64,000 nucleotides of DNA from Aquisphaera insulae (GTDB lineage Bacteria; Planctomycetota; Planctomycetia; Isosphaerales; Isosphaeraceae), in the NCBI RefSeq assembly GCF_011064615.1, contig NZ_JAALJH010000053.1, positions 1 to 64,000 on the forward strand. Reading direction: 5' to 3'. Under the pieces are notes generated by a model. That model saw only the letters and a program-made list of their open reading frames with translations, searched no databases and was not told the origin of the DNA. Below are positions 36,217-44,821 of the stretch, piece by piece. Each line of letters opens with the position of its first letter. The first letter of the stretch is position 1. The position numbers and the translations under genes are program-made.

Positions 36217-36762
36217 TCAGGGTAGCAGGATCGCCGCCGCGACGACGGTGGTCCAGAGCCCGTCCTTGTGCCCGACGGCCGTCTGGGTCACTTCCTTGGT
36301 CTTGACGATCACGTCGGCCATCTTCCAGATCTCGCGCTTCTCGTCCCAGGAGCTGTTGGGATTGAACTCGACCCCCAGCACGGTGGCGAGCATCTCGGCC
36401 GCGAGGTCTTCCGCGTAGTCCGCGGCGATCTTCGCGGTCTGACCATAGGAGTGATGCTCGGAGAGGTAGCCGAAGGTGTCCCGGTCCTTGGGGATGGCAA
36501 CCCCCACGCTCGCCGCGACCAGCCGATTCGGCTCGGCGGTGGCGCTCTCGCTCATGACCACGTGGACGATCTGGCCGGGCTGGAGGCTTTTGAGCCCCTG
36601 GTCGATCGAGATTTCCTTGCAGCGGGGCGGGAAGATGCTCGAGACGCGGACCAGGTTGTAGCAGGCGATGCGCGCGTCGCGGAGGGCCAGCTCGAAGCTC
36701 GTCAGTTTCTCCCGATGGGTGCCCACGCCCTTGGTGAAGAACAGCTTTGTTGGTACGTACAT
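36217..36762 (-). CDS. Pyruvoyl-dependent arginine decarboxylase
   Basis: This enzyme decarboxylates arginine to agmatine using a pyruvoyl group made by self-cleavage. The 181-residue proenzyme begins at the ATG at 36762; the longer frame to 36876 has no homology. Family segments are the N-terminal PTKLFFTKGVGTHREKLTSFELAL, the self-processing site NLVRVSSIFPPRC (cleavage expected between the two serines), GQIVHVVMSES, and the C-terminal MADVIVKTKEVTQTA with the final hydrophobic VVAAAILLP. The next gene on the strand is a deoxyhypusine synthase-like protein. No agmatinase or agmatine deiminase lies nearby. Confidence 0.92.
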   Translation of the reverse strand: MYVPTKLFFTKGVGTHREKLTSFELALRDARIACYNLVRVSSIFPPRCKEISIDQGLKSLQPGQIVHVVMSESATAEPNRLVAASVGVAIPKDRDTFGYLSEHHSYGQTAKIAADYAEDLAAEMLATVLGVEFNPNSSWDEKREIWKMADVIVKTKEVTQTAVGHKDGLWTTVVAAAILLP

Positions 36763-37093
36763 CTGTGGACTGGATTCTCCCGGTGCCGGTCGACGCGAAA
36801 GAGTCGCCGGACGATTCGCCTCGAAGGGGGGGACGGACTCGGCGCCGCCTTGGCGCTGGCTTCCATGAGGAATCATGAATTATGGTGGCAGAGGCGTCGC
36901 CGCTTCAAGACCTGACGGGCCGAAACAGGGAGAGGATTCGATGAAGGAATCCTCGCGATTGTCCGAGCCTGGAAATCCTGCCCCGTTGCTTCACCTTCTG
37001 ATTCGAGAGGCTCGATCAGATGGGTGGTGACCGTCTCGCGAATCGGATGATGGGAGAGAGGGCACCGAAAGGTGCGATGGGGCGGGATGAAAG
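36763..37093. other. Intergenic stretch between the arginine decarboxylase gene and tRNA-Asp
   Basis: About 330 bp with no recognisable gene. It presumably carries the promoter of the polyamine pair (reading left) and the trailer of tRNA-Asp, which also reads left. No clear hairpin, repeat or sigma-type promoter was identified by eye. Confidence 0.5.
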
Positions 37094-37167
37094 CGAGGAT
37101 GACGGGGCTCGAACCCGCAACCTCCGGCGTGACAGGCCGGTGCTCTAACCAATTGAGCTACATCCCC
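37094..37167 (-). tRNA. tRNA-Asp(GTC)
   Basis: The 74-base cloverleaf reads leftward. The acceptor stem GGGGATG pairs with CATCCTC (one G-U), followed by discriminator G73, the usual base for aspartate. The D arm is AGCTC-AATTGGTTA-GAGC. The anticodon arm is CCGGC-CTGTCAC-GCCGG with anticodon GTC (complement at 37131-37133). The T arm contains GGTTCGAGCC. CCA is not encoded. Confidence 0.97.
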
Positions 37168-37348
37168 AATCTTGTTGGTTGGGTGAGAGTTAATTTATCC
37201 CCTGGGACCTGGGATGTCAAGGCTCCGGGGTTGCTGACCCGTGAAACAGGGCTTAGTCTGAGTGCCTGAATCCGCGCCGCGGGCGGGATAGGGACAGATC
37301 GGACTCGGGCCGGAGGCCCGGAGCGGGCTCTGCTGGAGGGGATTTCGC

Positions 37349-38308
37349 GTGCATCTCTCGAAGGCGGTGATCACGGCCGCGGGGCGGGGGGCGGGGCAAT
37401 ATCCGCCGACGGATGGCGTCCAGAGGACGATGCTCCCCATCGTCGATCGAGACGGCCTGACCAAGCCCGTCCTCCAGGTCATCGCCGAGGAGGCGATCGA
37501 GAGCGGCATCGAGGAGATCTGCGTCGTCGTCGCCCCGGGGGACGAGTCCAGCTATCGGGGCCAGCTCCGACGCTACGCGGCCAACCTCAGGGCGTCCTTC
37601 CGGGGCGAGGACTGGGCCAATGAGCAGGCGGACCGGGTCGAGCACCTCGAGCAGCGGCTCCGATTCGCGATCCAGGAAGAAGCACTCGGTTACGGTCATG
37701 CCGTCTGGTCCGCACGCGAGTTCCTCGACGGGCAGCCCTTCCTGCTGCTCCTGAGCGATCACCTGTATGTGTCCTCCGAGCCTCGCCGATGTGCCAGGCA
37801 GCTCCTGGACCTTGCCGCGTCTGAGGATTGCGCGGTCTCGGCGGTCCAGGCAACGCGAGAGCACCTGATCCACCAGTACGGCACGCTGGCCGGCCGCCGA
37901 CTGCCGCAGCGATCCGACGTCTACACGATCGACGAGATCATCGAGAAGCCGAACCCGACCCTCGCGGAGCTCCGCCTCCACGTGCCGGGGCTGCGGGCCG
38001 GGCACTACCTCTGCTTCTTCGGGATGCACGTGCTGACCAGCACGGTCATCGACATCCTTGGCGACCTGGTCCGCCGCAACGTACGCGACCTCGGGCAGAT
38101 CCAGCTCACGTCGGCCCTCAACGAGCTGGCCCGCCGCGAGCGATACCTGGCGCTGGAGACTCGCGGATCCCGGTTCAACCTGGGCGTCAAATTCGGCAAC
38201 ATCGAGGCCCAGATCGCCCTCGCCATGGCGGGCCTGGATCGAGAGCGAATCCTCGCCGTGCTGGCGGGCTCCCTGGCGGTCTTCGAGCAGAATTCCCACC
38301 GATCATGA
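37349..38308 (+). CDS. GalU-like nucleotidyltransferase with altered signature residues
   Basis: The 319-residue protein has a nucleotidyltransferase fold resembling UTP-glucose-1-phosphate uridylyltransferase. It starts at the GTG at 37349, with GGAGGGGA about 7 bases upstream. Conserved family features include the N-terminal AVITAAG, the metal-site strand FLLLLSDHLYV, QATREHLIHQYG and IIEKPNPTLAE. The N-terminal signature, however, reads AAGRGAGQYPPT followed by QRTMLP instead of the usual AAGxGTRxxPxT..PKxMLP, so the catalytic Arg is replaced by Gly and the Lys by Arg. It may have low, changed or no transferase activity. Its stop overlaps the next start (ATGA), tying it to the sugar kinase/pyrophosphorylase. 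Confidence 0.8.
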   Translation: MHLSKAVITAAGRGAGQYPPTDGVQRTMLPIVDRDGLTKPVLQVIAEEAIESGIEEICVVVAPGDESSYRGQLRRYAANLRASFRGEDWANEQADRVEHLEQRLRFAIQEEALGYGHAVWSAREFLDGQPFLLLLSDHLYVSSEPRRCARQLLDLAASEDCAVSAVQATREHLIHQYGTLAGRRLPQRSDVYTIDEIIEKPNPTLAELRLHVPGLRAGHYLCFFGMHVLTSTVIDILGDLVRRNVRDLGQIQLTSALNELARRERYLALETRGSRFNLGVKFGNIEAQIALAMAGLDRERILAVLAGSLAVFEQNSHRS

Positions 38309-41300
38309 GCCAACTCGGACGACTGCTGATCGAGACGATCACCCGCACCGACCCGGCGATCCGCGATCGCTCGGTCCTCTCGCTGGCGCGTGCCTGCGAC
38401 CTTGGCGAGACCCTCGAGGCGTGTGAGGAGCTCGAGGCGTTCCGCCAGTCGAGCGAGAACCTCTACGAACGGGTCCGCGCCTCGCTCTTCCTGCACGCGC
38501 TCTATCGCTATCAGATCCAGGAGGATCCCGGGGTCCGGGCCACCGGCCGGATCCCGTTCCGGGGCTTCACCGACCTCATGGAGCGGCGTTACGAGCAGGC
38601 GATCACCGCCTTCCGTCGCGCGGCCCGGGAGTGCGGGCCCGACGGCGCGATCGCCAGCGCGCTGGCCCTCGCCTACGACCAGGTCGCCTTCCAGACCCTC
38701 GCCGACCAGGTCCGGAAGTCGGTCCGGAGCTGTCGGGGGAACCGCTGGATGTTCCGCGTCGGCGGCATCGAAGAGCATCCGCTCCGGCTCCATCCGCGGC
38801 TCCTCGAGCGGAGCGGGGCGGATTCTCCGTTCCCGATCCTGGTCGAGCGGACGCCGGTCCGGCTGGACCTCTCGCATAGCGGCTGGTCGGACATCTTCTT
38901 CCTGGGCATGGACTACCCCGAGGGTGCCCGGGTCCTGAACATCTCCGTGGACCTCGGCGTGCACGGCCGTGACGACGCCCCGAGGCCCCCCATCGAGACG
39001 CGGATCCGGGTCATCGACGAGCCGGTCCTGAGGCTGACGAGCATCGACCTGAACGCCTGCAAGGACGTGGAATCCCTCGACGAGCTGTTCAATTTCGGCA
39101 ACGACTACCTGGGGCTGGTCAAGGCGGGCATCATCGCATCGGGGCTGGTGCCGCCGTCGCTCGAGGGGACCGGCATCCCGCTCGGCCCGCTCCTGGGCGC
39201 CGTCATCCGCCCCGGCCTCGGCCTCGAGGTCGTGAGCAAGGTCAACGACATCCCCAAGGGCTCGCGGCTGGCCGTCTCCACCAACCTCCTCGCCTCGCTC
39301 ATCACGGTCCTGATGAGGGCCACTCGCCAGGCGAGGAATCTCACGGGGGGGCTCGAGCTCGACGAGGCGCGGGTGGCCGTCGCGCGGGCGATCCTCGGCG
39401 AATGGCTGGGCGGCTCCGGCGGCGGCTGGCAGGACTCGGGCGGGATCTTCCCGGGCGTCAAGCTGATCCGCGGCGTCCCCGCCGGCGAGGGGGACCCGGA
39501 GTGGCAGGTGAGCCGCGGCAGGTTGCTGCCGGAGCACCGCCTCCTGAACGAGTCGCCCGACGAACAGGCGAGCCCGGGATCGACGGCAAACGGGACTTCC
39601 CCCGCCGCCTTCCGCGAGGCCCTGGCGAAGAGCCTGATCCTGATCCACGGCGGGATGGCCCAGAACGTCGGGCCCATCCTCAGCATGGTGACCACCAAGT
39701 ATCTCCTCCGCGGCCCGGCGGAGTGGGAGGCCCGACAGGAGGCCCTCGGGATCTTCGAGCGGATCGTCGAGGCGGTCCAGAAGGTGGACGTCCAGGCGCT
39801 GGGGCGGAACACGACGGCGAACTGGGACGGGCCGCTCAAGCGGATCATCCCCTGGGTCTCCAACGCGTTCACGGAGTCGATCATCGCCCTGGCGAAGGCG
39901 GAGCTCGGCGACGACTTCTGGGGCTTCCTGATGCTCGGCGGCATGTCCGGCGGGGGCATGGCCTTCATGGTCGCGCCCCACCGTCACGCGGAGTTCCAGG
40001 CGAAGGTCCAGGACCTGATGCGCCGCGCCAAGGGCGAGCTCGACGACGCCCTGCCCTTCGCCATGGAGCCCGTGGTCTATGACTTCCGGATCAACCCCAG
40101 GGGATCCTGGGCGGAGCTGGAGACGGGACCCGCGGCGACGATGCCGGCCCGCTACTACACGCTCCAGATACCGCGGATGATCTCCTCGGACCGGGCCGGC
40201 CTGTCGTCGCTTCGCCGGGCCGACGTGGACCGCTTCGCGAATGGCTCGCAGGATGCCGGCCAGCTCCTCGGCGTCTTCCGGACGACCGTGAACCATCTCT
40301 TCCCGGTCACCCGCGCCGCCGGCGACGCCACCGCCGAGCAGTGGGACGAGCAGGCCGAGGCGGTCCGCCGGGACAACGGTTTCGACGCCGTGCAGCACGA
40401 GCGACTTCGATCCGATCTGCAACGCGGGCGAATCGGATTGGCGCGCAATCGCCTGCCGGTTGACCTCGAGATCGAGGACGTGGACGACGCGGACCTGGTC
40501 CCGGCCCATCGGCCCGCGACGCGCGGCACCACGCTCGCCGGCGAGGCCGCGCTCGCCTGCGGCGAGGTGGCAGTCGTGACGCTGGCCGCGGGCGTGGGGA
40601 GCCGCTGGACGACCGGCGCCGGGGTGGTCAAGGCCGTCAATCCGTTCGTGATGATGGCGGGACGGCATCGCAGCTTCCTGGAAATCCACCTTGCGAAGAC
40701 GCGCGCCGTGATGAAGCGGCTGGGGATCGTCATCCCCCACGTCGTCACCACGAGCTACCTCACCCATTCGGCCATCGAGCGACACCTCGAACGGAGCGAG
40801 AACTACGGCCATCCCGGGCCCGTCCATCTCTCCCGCGGCCAGTCGATCGGCCAGCGGCTGATCCCCATGGCCCGCGACCTGACCTTCCTCTGGGAGGAGG
40901 GGACGCACGAGACCCTGGACGAGAACAAGCAGAAGGTCCGCGAGGCCGGCCGCAAGGCCATCCTGGAGTGGGCGAAATCGCAGGGAGAGGGCAACGACTA
41001 TACCGACAACCTACCGGTCCAGCGGTTCAACCCGCCGGGCCACTTCTACGAGGTCCCCAACCTGCTCCGCAACGGGCTCCTCGGTCGACTCCTGCGAGAC
41101 CATCCCCGGCTCAACTGGCTGATGGTCCACAACATCGACACCCTGGGCGCCACGCTCGACCCGGGGATCCTCGGCTCGATCGTCGAGGGCGGGTCCACCC
41201 TGGGCTTCGAGGTGATCCCCCGCCGCATCGAGGATCGCGGCGGCGGGCTCGCCAAGGTGGCCGGCCGGCTCCGGCTGCTCGAAGGACTGGCACAGCCCCG

Positions 41301-41700
41301 CGAGGAGACCGAGTTCGCCCTCCGCTATTACAACACGCTGACGACCTGGGTCCGCATCGACGGCCTGCTCGAGACGCTCCAGCTCACCCGCGACGAGCTA
41401 TCGTCCCACCCCGAGAAGGTCGCCGTGGCCGTCCGGAACCTGGCCGCGAGGGTCCCCACCTACGTCACCATCAAGGACGTGAAGCGGCGCTGGGGCCACG
41501 GCCAGGAGGACGTCTTCCCGGTCGCCCAGTTCGAGAAGCTCTGGGGCGACCTGACCTCGCTGCCGGACCTGCACTGCTCGTTCCTCTCCGTGCGTCGAGA
41601 GCGCGGACAGCAGCTCAAGGATGCCGCCCAGCTCGACGGCTGGGCGAACGACGGCAGCGGGCCTCACGTCGAGTCCCTTTGCGACTTCTCCGGATCCTGA
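38305..41700 (+). CDS. Fusion of fucokinase-like GHMP sugar kinase and UDPGP-type pyrophosphorylase
   Basis: The 1131-residue protein starts at the ATG at 38305, overlapping the previous stop; an open frame upstream to 37828 is shadow. Residues 1-175 are a helical region of unknown role. Residues about 180-640 are a GHMP kinase of fucokinase type: VRLDLSHSGWSD (substrate loop), IPKGSRLAVSTN (ATP loop, less glycine-rich than usual), GGWQDSGGIFPG and GGMSGGGMAFMV. Residues about 750-1120 are UDPGP-family: VVTLAAGVGSRW, GPVHLSRGQSIGQRLIP, MVHNIDTLGATLDP and YVTIKDVKRRWG. A kinase followed by a pyrophosphorylase could turn a free sugar into its UDP derivative. Known fucokinase/GDP-fucose pyrophosphorylase fusions have the opposite order and a different transferase family. 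The sugar is unknown. A sugar epimerase follows 28 bp later. Confidence 0.8.
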   Translation: MSQLGRLLIETITRTDPAIRDRSVLSLARACDLGETLEACEELEAFRQSSENLYERVRASLFLHALYRYQIQEDPGVRATGRIPFRGFTDLMERRYEQAITAFRRAARECGPDGAIASALALAYDQVAFQTLADQVRKSVRSCRGNRWMFRVGGIEEHPLRLHPRLLERSGADSPFPILVERTPVRLDLSHSGWSDIFFLGMDYPEGARVLNISVDLGVHGRDDAPRPPIETRIRVIDEPVLRLTSIDLNACKDVESLDELFNFGNDYLGLVKAGIIASGLVPPSLEGTGIPLGPLLGAVIRPGLGLEVVSKVNDIPKGSRLAVSTNLLASLITVLMRATRQARNLTGGLELDEARVAVARAILGEWLGGSGGGWQDSGGIFPGVKLIRGVPAGEGDPEWQVSRGRLLPEHRLLNESPDEQASPGSTANGTSPAAFREALAKSLILIHGGMAQNVGPILSMVTTKYLLRGPAEWEARQEALGIFERIVEAVQKVDVQALGRNTTANWDGPLKRIIPWVSNAFTESIIALAKAELGDDFWGFLMLGGMSGGGMAFMVAPHRHAEFQAKVQDLMRRAKGELDDALPFAMEPVVYDFRINPRGSWAELETGPAATMPARYYTLQIPRMISSDRAGLSSLRRADVDRFANGSQDAGQLLGVFRTTVNHLFPVTRAAGDATAEQWDEQAEAVRRDNGFDAVQHERLRSDLQRGRIGLARNRLPVDLEIEDVDDADLVPAHRPATRGTTLAGEAALACGEVAVVTLAAGVGSRWTTGAGVVKAVNPFVMMAGRHRSFLEIHLAKTRAVMKRLGIVIPHVVTTSYLTHSAIERHLERSENYGHPGPVHLSRGQSIGQRLIPMARDLTFLWEEGTHETLDENKQKVREAGRKAILEWAKSQGEGNDYTDNLPVQRFNPPGHFYEVPNLLRNGLLGRLLRDHPRLNWLMVHNIDTLGATLDPGILGSIVEGGSTLGFEVIPRRIEDRGGGLAKVAGRLRLLEGLAQPREETEFALRYYNTLTTWVRIDGLLETLQLTRDELSSHPEKVAVAVRNLAARVPTYVTIKDVKRRWGHGQEDVFPVAQFEKLWGDLTSLPDLHCSFLSVRRERGQQLKDAAQLDGWANDGSGPHVESLCDFSGS

Positions 41701-41728
41701 CGACCCCCAAATCGGATAGCCAACCAAG

Positions 41729-42703
41729 ATGAGCCAATCGGAAACGGTCCTGGTCACGGGCGGTGCGGGTTTCATCGGCTCGCATCTCGTCGGGGCGCTC
41801 CTCGATGAGGGCTACTCCGTCCGCGTCATCGACAACCTGTCGACCGGCCATCGCTCTAACCTCGCCGATTTCGAAGGACGGTACGACTGGATCGAGGGGG
41901 AGCTCGCGGATTTCGAGGTCTGCCGACGCGCCGCCGACGGGGTCGACCTGGTCCTCCATCAGGGAGCCATACCGAGCGTCCCTCGGTCGGTCAAGGATCC
42001 GCTCGGATCGCACCGGAGCGGGCCGACGGCCACCCTCAACATGCTCGAAGCCGCGCGCCTGGCCGGCGTCCGCCGTTTCCTCCTCGCCGCATCCAGCAGC
42101 GCCTACGGCGACACGCTCGAGCTCCCCAAGCACGAGGAGATGCTCCCCAATCCGCTCTCGCCTTATGCCGCGAGCAAGCTTGCCGGCGAGCATTATGTCC
42201 GGGTGTATGCCAGGACCATGGGCCTGGACGGTGCGAGCCTGCGATATTTCAACATCTTCGGGCCGAGGCAGGATCCGTCGAGCCCGTACAGCGGCGTGAT
42301 CTCGCTGTTCATCGAGCACATGTCCCGAGGGCAGTCTCCGACGATCTATGGCGACGGGACCCAGACCCGGGACTTCACGTATGTCGCCAATGCCGTCTCG
42401 GCGAACCTCGCAGCCTTGAAGCACCCCGCGCCGCTCGAGGGCCGGGTGTTCAACGTGGGAACCGGGACGCGCGTCAGCCTGCTCGACCTGGTCGCAGGCC
42501 TGAACCGACTGCTCGGTACGAACCTGGAACCGATCCTCAGGGAACCTCGGGCCGGGGACGTGCGCGACTCCCTGGCCAGCATCGAGCTCATCGGCAAAGT
42601 CCTCGGCTACCGCCCCCTGGTCTCGTTCGAGGATGGGCTCCGGAGGACCCTGGATGCGGTCCTCAAGGCGAGGCAGGGCGGCGAAGGCTCAAGCGCCCGC
42701 TAG
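41729..42703 (+). CDS. UDP-sugar 4-epimerase-type NAD-dependent epimerase
   Basis: This is a 324-residue extended SDR. It shows the Rossmann motif VTGGAGFIGSHLV, IDNLSTGHRSNL, QGAIPSVPRSVKDP, AASSSAYGD and the catalytic YAASK, then RYFNIFGPRQDPSSPYSGVIS and YGDGTQTRDFTYV. The combination PSVPRSV with GPRQDPSSPY is closest to WbpP/TviC-type UDP-GlcNAc(A) 4-epimerases, although UDP-glucose 4-epimerase cannot be excluded. Third gene of the sugar-nucleotide operon; it probably acts on the UDP-sugar supplied by the preceding fusion protein. Its last 15 bp overlap the convergent gene. Confidence 0.88.
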   Translation: MSQSETVLVTGGAGFIGSHLVGALLDEGYSVRVIDNLSTGHRSNLADFEGRYDWIEGELADFEVCRRAADGVDLVLHQGAIPSVPRSVKDPLGSHRSGPTATLNMLEAARLAGVRRFLLAASSSAYGDTLELPKHEEMLPNPLSPYAASKLAGEHYVRVYARTMGLDGASLRYFNIFGPRQDPSSPYSGVISLFIEHMSRGQSPTIYGDGTQTRDFTYVANAVSANLAALKHPAPLEGRVFNVGTGTRVSLLDLVAGLNRLLGTNLEPILREPRAGDVRDSLASIELIGKVLGYRPLVSFEDGLRRTLDAVLKARQGGEGSSAR

Positions 42704-43789
42704 GTTGCCGATCGCCTCCTGGACGAGCGAAGGCGGGCACGACCAGACCAGGAAGAAGAGGGCCTGCCGCGCCCACCGCTGGGCGGGCTCCGACCTGACG
42801 AAGCCACTCCCTTTTCGTGCCAGCAGGAAGGCCTGGGTCGACCGGCAGACCAGGTCGTTGGACTGCTCGCGGAGCTCCAGGGGATCGCAGGAATTCAGGT
42901 CCCCCCGGGCGCAGGCCAGGAGAGAACCGAAGCATTCGGACCAACGGGCTTCGAAGCGGGCCGAGGGCAGAAGAAGCTCGGTCTTCGCCGCCGAGAGCTG
43001 CCGCAACGCCGCCACGGCCGCCTGCGCCTGGCCCAGTGCCAGGGCCGAGGTTTCCAGCCCGGCCGTCCCGACCGCTCCGGGTTGGGAGGAGATCTCGGCG
43101 TTGGGATCGGTCAGGAGGTCGGAGTCGTCCACCTGGACTTCCCCGAGCGTCACCTCCGCGGTGCAGGACGCCTGCAACGAGGCCAGTTCGAAAGAGGGTC
43201 GAACGGTCACGCCGGCCCGATCGGCCGGCAGGGCGATCAGGAGCTGTCGACCATCCTCCATCAGCGCGCCCGTGACGAAGAGGTCGGCCCGTTCGGCCCC
43301 GGTCACCCAGGGCATGGCCCCTTTAAGGAGGTATTGCCCCGGGGAGGTCTCGATCGCGGTCAGGGCCTGGGCCCCCAGGCGCCGGGAGGTGGTGAGCTGA
43401 GAAATGCCGACGGTCGCGAACGCCTCCTTCGCCCGGATCCGGTCGAGCCAGCGGCGGGCCGCGGGGCGATCGCCGGCCGCGGCGAGGCGCTTCACGGCCG
43501 CCTCGTGCTGCGACATGATGAACGCCGCGGTCAGGCTGCCGGAGGCAACCTGGGCGAACCGCTGGATCATGAGCGGCCGGGCAAGCCCCTGCCCCCCCTG
43601 CTCCGTCGGCAGGGACCACAGGGTTGCCCCGGCCTCCAGGAGCAATCGCCAGAGCGGCTCGGACCAGGTCCCGGCCATATCGACGTCAGCGTCGTGCTCG
43701 CTCAGGCGGCCGATCAGATTCTCGATCCCGGCGGCATCCGGGTCGGGAACAGTCCACGCGGGAGCGACGGTCTCGGAGTTGCTCATCAT
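42689..43789 (-). CDS. Acyl-CoA dehydrogenase-like flavoprotein, possibly non-canonical
   Basis: The 366-residue protein has the acyl-CoA dehydrogenase fold: N-terminal helices (PLWRLLLEAGATLWSLPTEQGGQGL), the middle beta domain (ATVGISQLTTSR, YLLKGAMPWVTGAERADLFVTGA) and a C-terminal helical bundle. The usual C-terminal catalytic-base motif (Y-x-G-T-x-E-I) is not present. Instead the end reads LARKGSGFVRSEPAQRWARQALFFLVWS, as in the flavin monooxygenase/desulfurisation branch of the family. Fatty acyl-CoA oxidation is therefore doubtful. AGGGA precedes the ATG pair at 43789/43786. Convergent overlap of 15 bp with the epimerase gene. No electron-transfer partner is adjacent. Confidence 0.75.
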   Translation of the reverse strand: MMSNSETVAPAWTVPDPDAAGIENLIGRLSEHDADVDMAGTWSEPLWRLLLEAGATLWSLPTEQGGQGLARPLMIQRFAQVASGSLTAAFIMSQHEAAVKRLAAAGDRPAARRWLDRIRAKEAFATVGISQLTTSRRLGAQALTAIETSPGQYLLKGAMPWVTGAERADLFVTGALMEDGRQLLIALPADRAGVTVRPSFELASLQASCTAEVTLGEVQVDDSDLLTDPNAEISSQPGAVGTAGLETSALALGQAQAAVAALRQLSAAKTELLLPSARFEARWSECFGSLLACARGDLNSCDPLELREQSNDLVCRSTQAFLLARKGSGFVRSEPAQRWARQALFFLVWSCPPSLVQEAIGNLAGA

Positions 43790-43855
43790 GGTCCCTGCTG
43801 GGAGAATCCCGTTGGTTTCTCCTCATCGTAGCACGAACCCTCGAACGAGTGCCCC

Positions 43856-44308
43856 ATGCCGCCTCCCTACTGCTACGACCACCCGCGTCCGATGGTCACC
43901 GTGGACCTCGTCGTCTTCACCCGGATCGACGGCGCGGAGCACGTCCTGCTGATCCGCCGCCGCCGCGATCCGTTCGCCGGCTCCTGGGCGATTCCCGGCG
44001 GATACCTCGAAATGGACGAGGCGCCCGAAGCCGGCGCCCGCCGCGAGCTCCGCGAGGAGACGGGCCTGATCATCCCCGGCCCGGTCGAGCCGATCGGTTT
44101 CTTCGGCGAGCCCGACCGCGATCCCCGCGGCAGGACGATCACCCTGGCCTTCGCGGCGATCCTCGCTGGGACCGATCACCGGATTGAAGGCGGGGACGAT
44201 GCGGCCGAGGCCGCCTGGCAGCCGCTTGATGGTCACTTCGCCCTGGCCTTCGACCATGCGAAAATCCTCGGCGCGGCCAGGGATTGGCTCGCCCGTCAGG
44301 TCGGATAG
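43856..44308 (+). CDS. NUDIX hydrolase
   Basis: The 150-residue single-domain protein has a complete Nudix box (GGYLEMDEAPEAGARRELRE then ETGL), so it should hydrolyse nucleoside diphosphates linked to another group. The N-terminus has the PYCYDHPRPMVTVDLVVFT region seen in ADP-ribose pyrophosphatase and NrtR-like Nudix proteins, and FFGEPDRDPRGRTITLAF follows the box. No DNA-binding domain is attached. The substrate cannot be read from the sequence, and the neighbours give no clue. Confidence 0.9.
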   Translation: MPPPYCYDHPRPMVTVDLVVFTRIDGAEHVLLIRRRRDPFAGSWAIPGGYLEMDEAPEAGARRELREETGLIIPGPVEPIGFFGEPDRDPRGRTITLAFAAILAGTDHRIEGGDDAAEAAWQPLDGHFALAFDHAKILGAARDWLARQVG

Positions 44309-44326
44309 GCCGAGTCGGCGACGCGG

Positions 44327-44821
44327 TCACGACGAGAGGTCGGCCTCGCAGAGGATCTCGAATCCCATGTCGTGGAGGGTGCGGCTGGCCTGCTCGGAGT
44401 TGTCGATGTGCATGGCGATCGCCGACCGTCCGCGGGGGGTGCCGATCAGCGGATAGGCGTAGTGGATGTTGATCTCGGCCTGGAGGAGCGCCGTGCAGAG
44501 CTCGTTGATCGCGCTCGAGGTCGCCGAGAGCTCCACGGCGACGAGCTCGTTCTCGGCGAAGGCGTGCTTGTTGAGCGAGAGGATCTCGCGCCCCTGCTCG
44601 GGATGGCTGACGATCAATCGGAGGATCGAGCAGTCGGCGGAATCCGAGATCGTCAGGCCGACGATCTTCACCTTGCTCCCCTGGAAGGCGCGAACGACCT
44701 CCAGGAGCTGGCCGACCCGGTTCTCGAGGAAGACCGAGAACTGAGTGACCGTGGGCCAGTTCCGGCCGCGAACCGTTTCCAGCTCAACTTCGCTGCCGCC
44801 GTCATCCTCGCCGAAGCTCAT
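44327..44821 (-). CDS. ACT-domain amino acid-binding regulatory protein
   Basis: The 164-residue protein begins at the ATG at 44821 (MSFGEDDGG); the open frame upstream to 44899 has no homology. Two ACT domains in tandem are likely: QFSVFLENRVGQLLEVVRAF with KIVGLTISDSADCSILRLIV, then ATSSAINELCTALLQAEINIHYAYPL with RSAIAMHIDNSEQA. The arrangement resembles small stand-alone ACT proteins that bind amino acids and act as regulators. No catalytic domain is present. The ligand and partner are unknown. Confidence 0.8.
   Translation of the reverse strand: MSFGEDDGGSEVELETVRGRNWPTVTQFSVFLENRVGQLLEVVRAFQGSKVKIVGLTISDSADCSILRLIVSHPEQGREILSLNKHAFAENELVAVELSATSSAINELCTALLQAEINIHYAYPLIGTPRGRSAIAMHIDNSEQASRTLHDMGFEILCEADLSS

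Noticed and set aside
38005..40908. A 967-codon minus-strand frame under the sugar kinase/pyrophosphorylase
   Set aside because: Shadow of a gene with clear domain motifs on the plus strand; no motif in the antisense product.
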